64,000 nt of DNA from Procambarus clarkii (lineage: Eukaryota; Arthropoda; Malacostraca; Decapoda; Cambaridae), in assembly GCF_040958095.1 (NCBI RefSeq), contig NC_091214.1, forward strand, positions 8,521,201-8,585,200, in the 5' to 3' direction. Position numbers and translations under genes: made by a program. A model generated the notes under the pieces. That model had not been told where the DNA came from. It did no database searches and saw nothing but the letters and a program-made list of their open reading frames with translations. Positions 63,931 to 64,000 of this stretch are shown piece by piece (position 1 is the first letter of the stretch; every line of letters starts with the position of its first letter).

Positions 63931-64000
63931 TACCTACTCCCTGCTCCTACTCTTGCTTCATTTCTCTTATCTGGCCAGTCAGTCAGCCAGCCAGCCTGAT

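Noticed and set aside
62131-63999. 622-codon open frame, Pro/Ser/Leu-rich, plus long frames on the reverse strand
   Set aside because: It is the 33-bp minisatellite read through; the period is a multiple of three so stops are excluded mechanically. No domain, no start context, and frames on both strands.

Overview
Eukaryotic, intergenic, repeat-dominated DNA. The AT-rich background, long (TACA)n arrays, dense mixture of L2/CR1-group and I-type LINEs, a Penelope element, Ty3/Gypsy remnants and tRNA-derived SINEs sharing LINE tails point to an arthropod, most likely a decapod crustacean such as a crayfish (inference; no host marker gene confirms it). I see no complete host gene. The best host-like coding signals are one coiled-coil exon with a splice donor (43567-43774) and one short first exon behind a TATA box inside a repeated element (11042-11119).

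Family labels used here: LINE-A and LINE-B (related L2/CR1-group elements whose 3' ends share the core CCCGAAACGC-nnn-GCGT), LINE-C (CR1-like, ending in (TACA)n), LINE-D (ORF1 with PHD-like and CCCH zinc fingers, CR1-group ORF2), LINE-I (I-type, EN-RT-RNase H), PLE (Penelope-like), and element S (a satellite-carrying module present twice in opposite orientation).

Layout. 1-8240: an old ~190-bp satellite broken up by LINE-A, LINE-I tails and a Penelope insertion. 8240-10614: LINE-A, reverse. 10809-14500: element S copy 1 (TATA promoter, exon, splice donor, 180-193 bp tandem repeats, 42-bp hairpin satellite). 15334-18419: a module with Harbinger-like inverted ends holding LINE fragments. 18620-23640: two tRNA-related SINEs, a Gypsy pol remnant with LTR, LINE fragments. 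23650-29310: four LINE-C copies, each ending in (TACA)n, one split by a solo LTR. 29726-36220: an ORF1 fragment, a LINE-B copy split by a second solo LTR, then a long LINE-B copy. 36221-43105: LINE-I tail, two 30-bp minisatellites, and the best-preserved LINE-B (38461-41880, reverse). 43567-46795: candidate host exon, then element S copy 2 (reverse) with a 5S rRNA-like sequence. 46791-51423: LINE-I, an unclassified repeat, LINE-B. 51424-61740: a LINE-I copy opened by a LINE-D which is itself opened by a LINE-B, plus a 426-bp polyadenylated insert. 62195-63930: a 33-bp GC-rich minisatellite.

The unifying theme is LINE 3' ends. They are copied into SINEs (two pairs seen here), seed microsatellites (LINE-C to (TACA)n), appear to have amplified into minisatellites (LINE-I tail to the 30-bp arrays), and accumulate as tail-only insertions. 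Nearly every reverse transcriptase reading frame is broken by frameshifts, often in A-runs, so autonomous activity from this window is unlikely. LINE-D and the 38-41 kb LINE-B copy are closest to intact, each with one visible frame break in ORF2.
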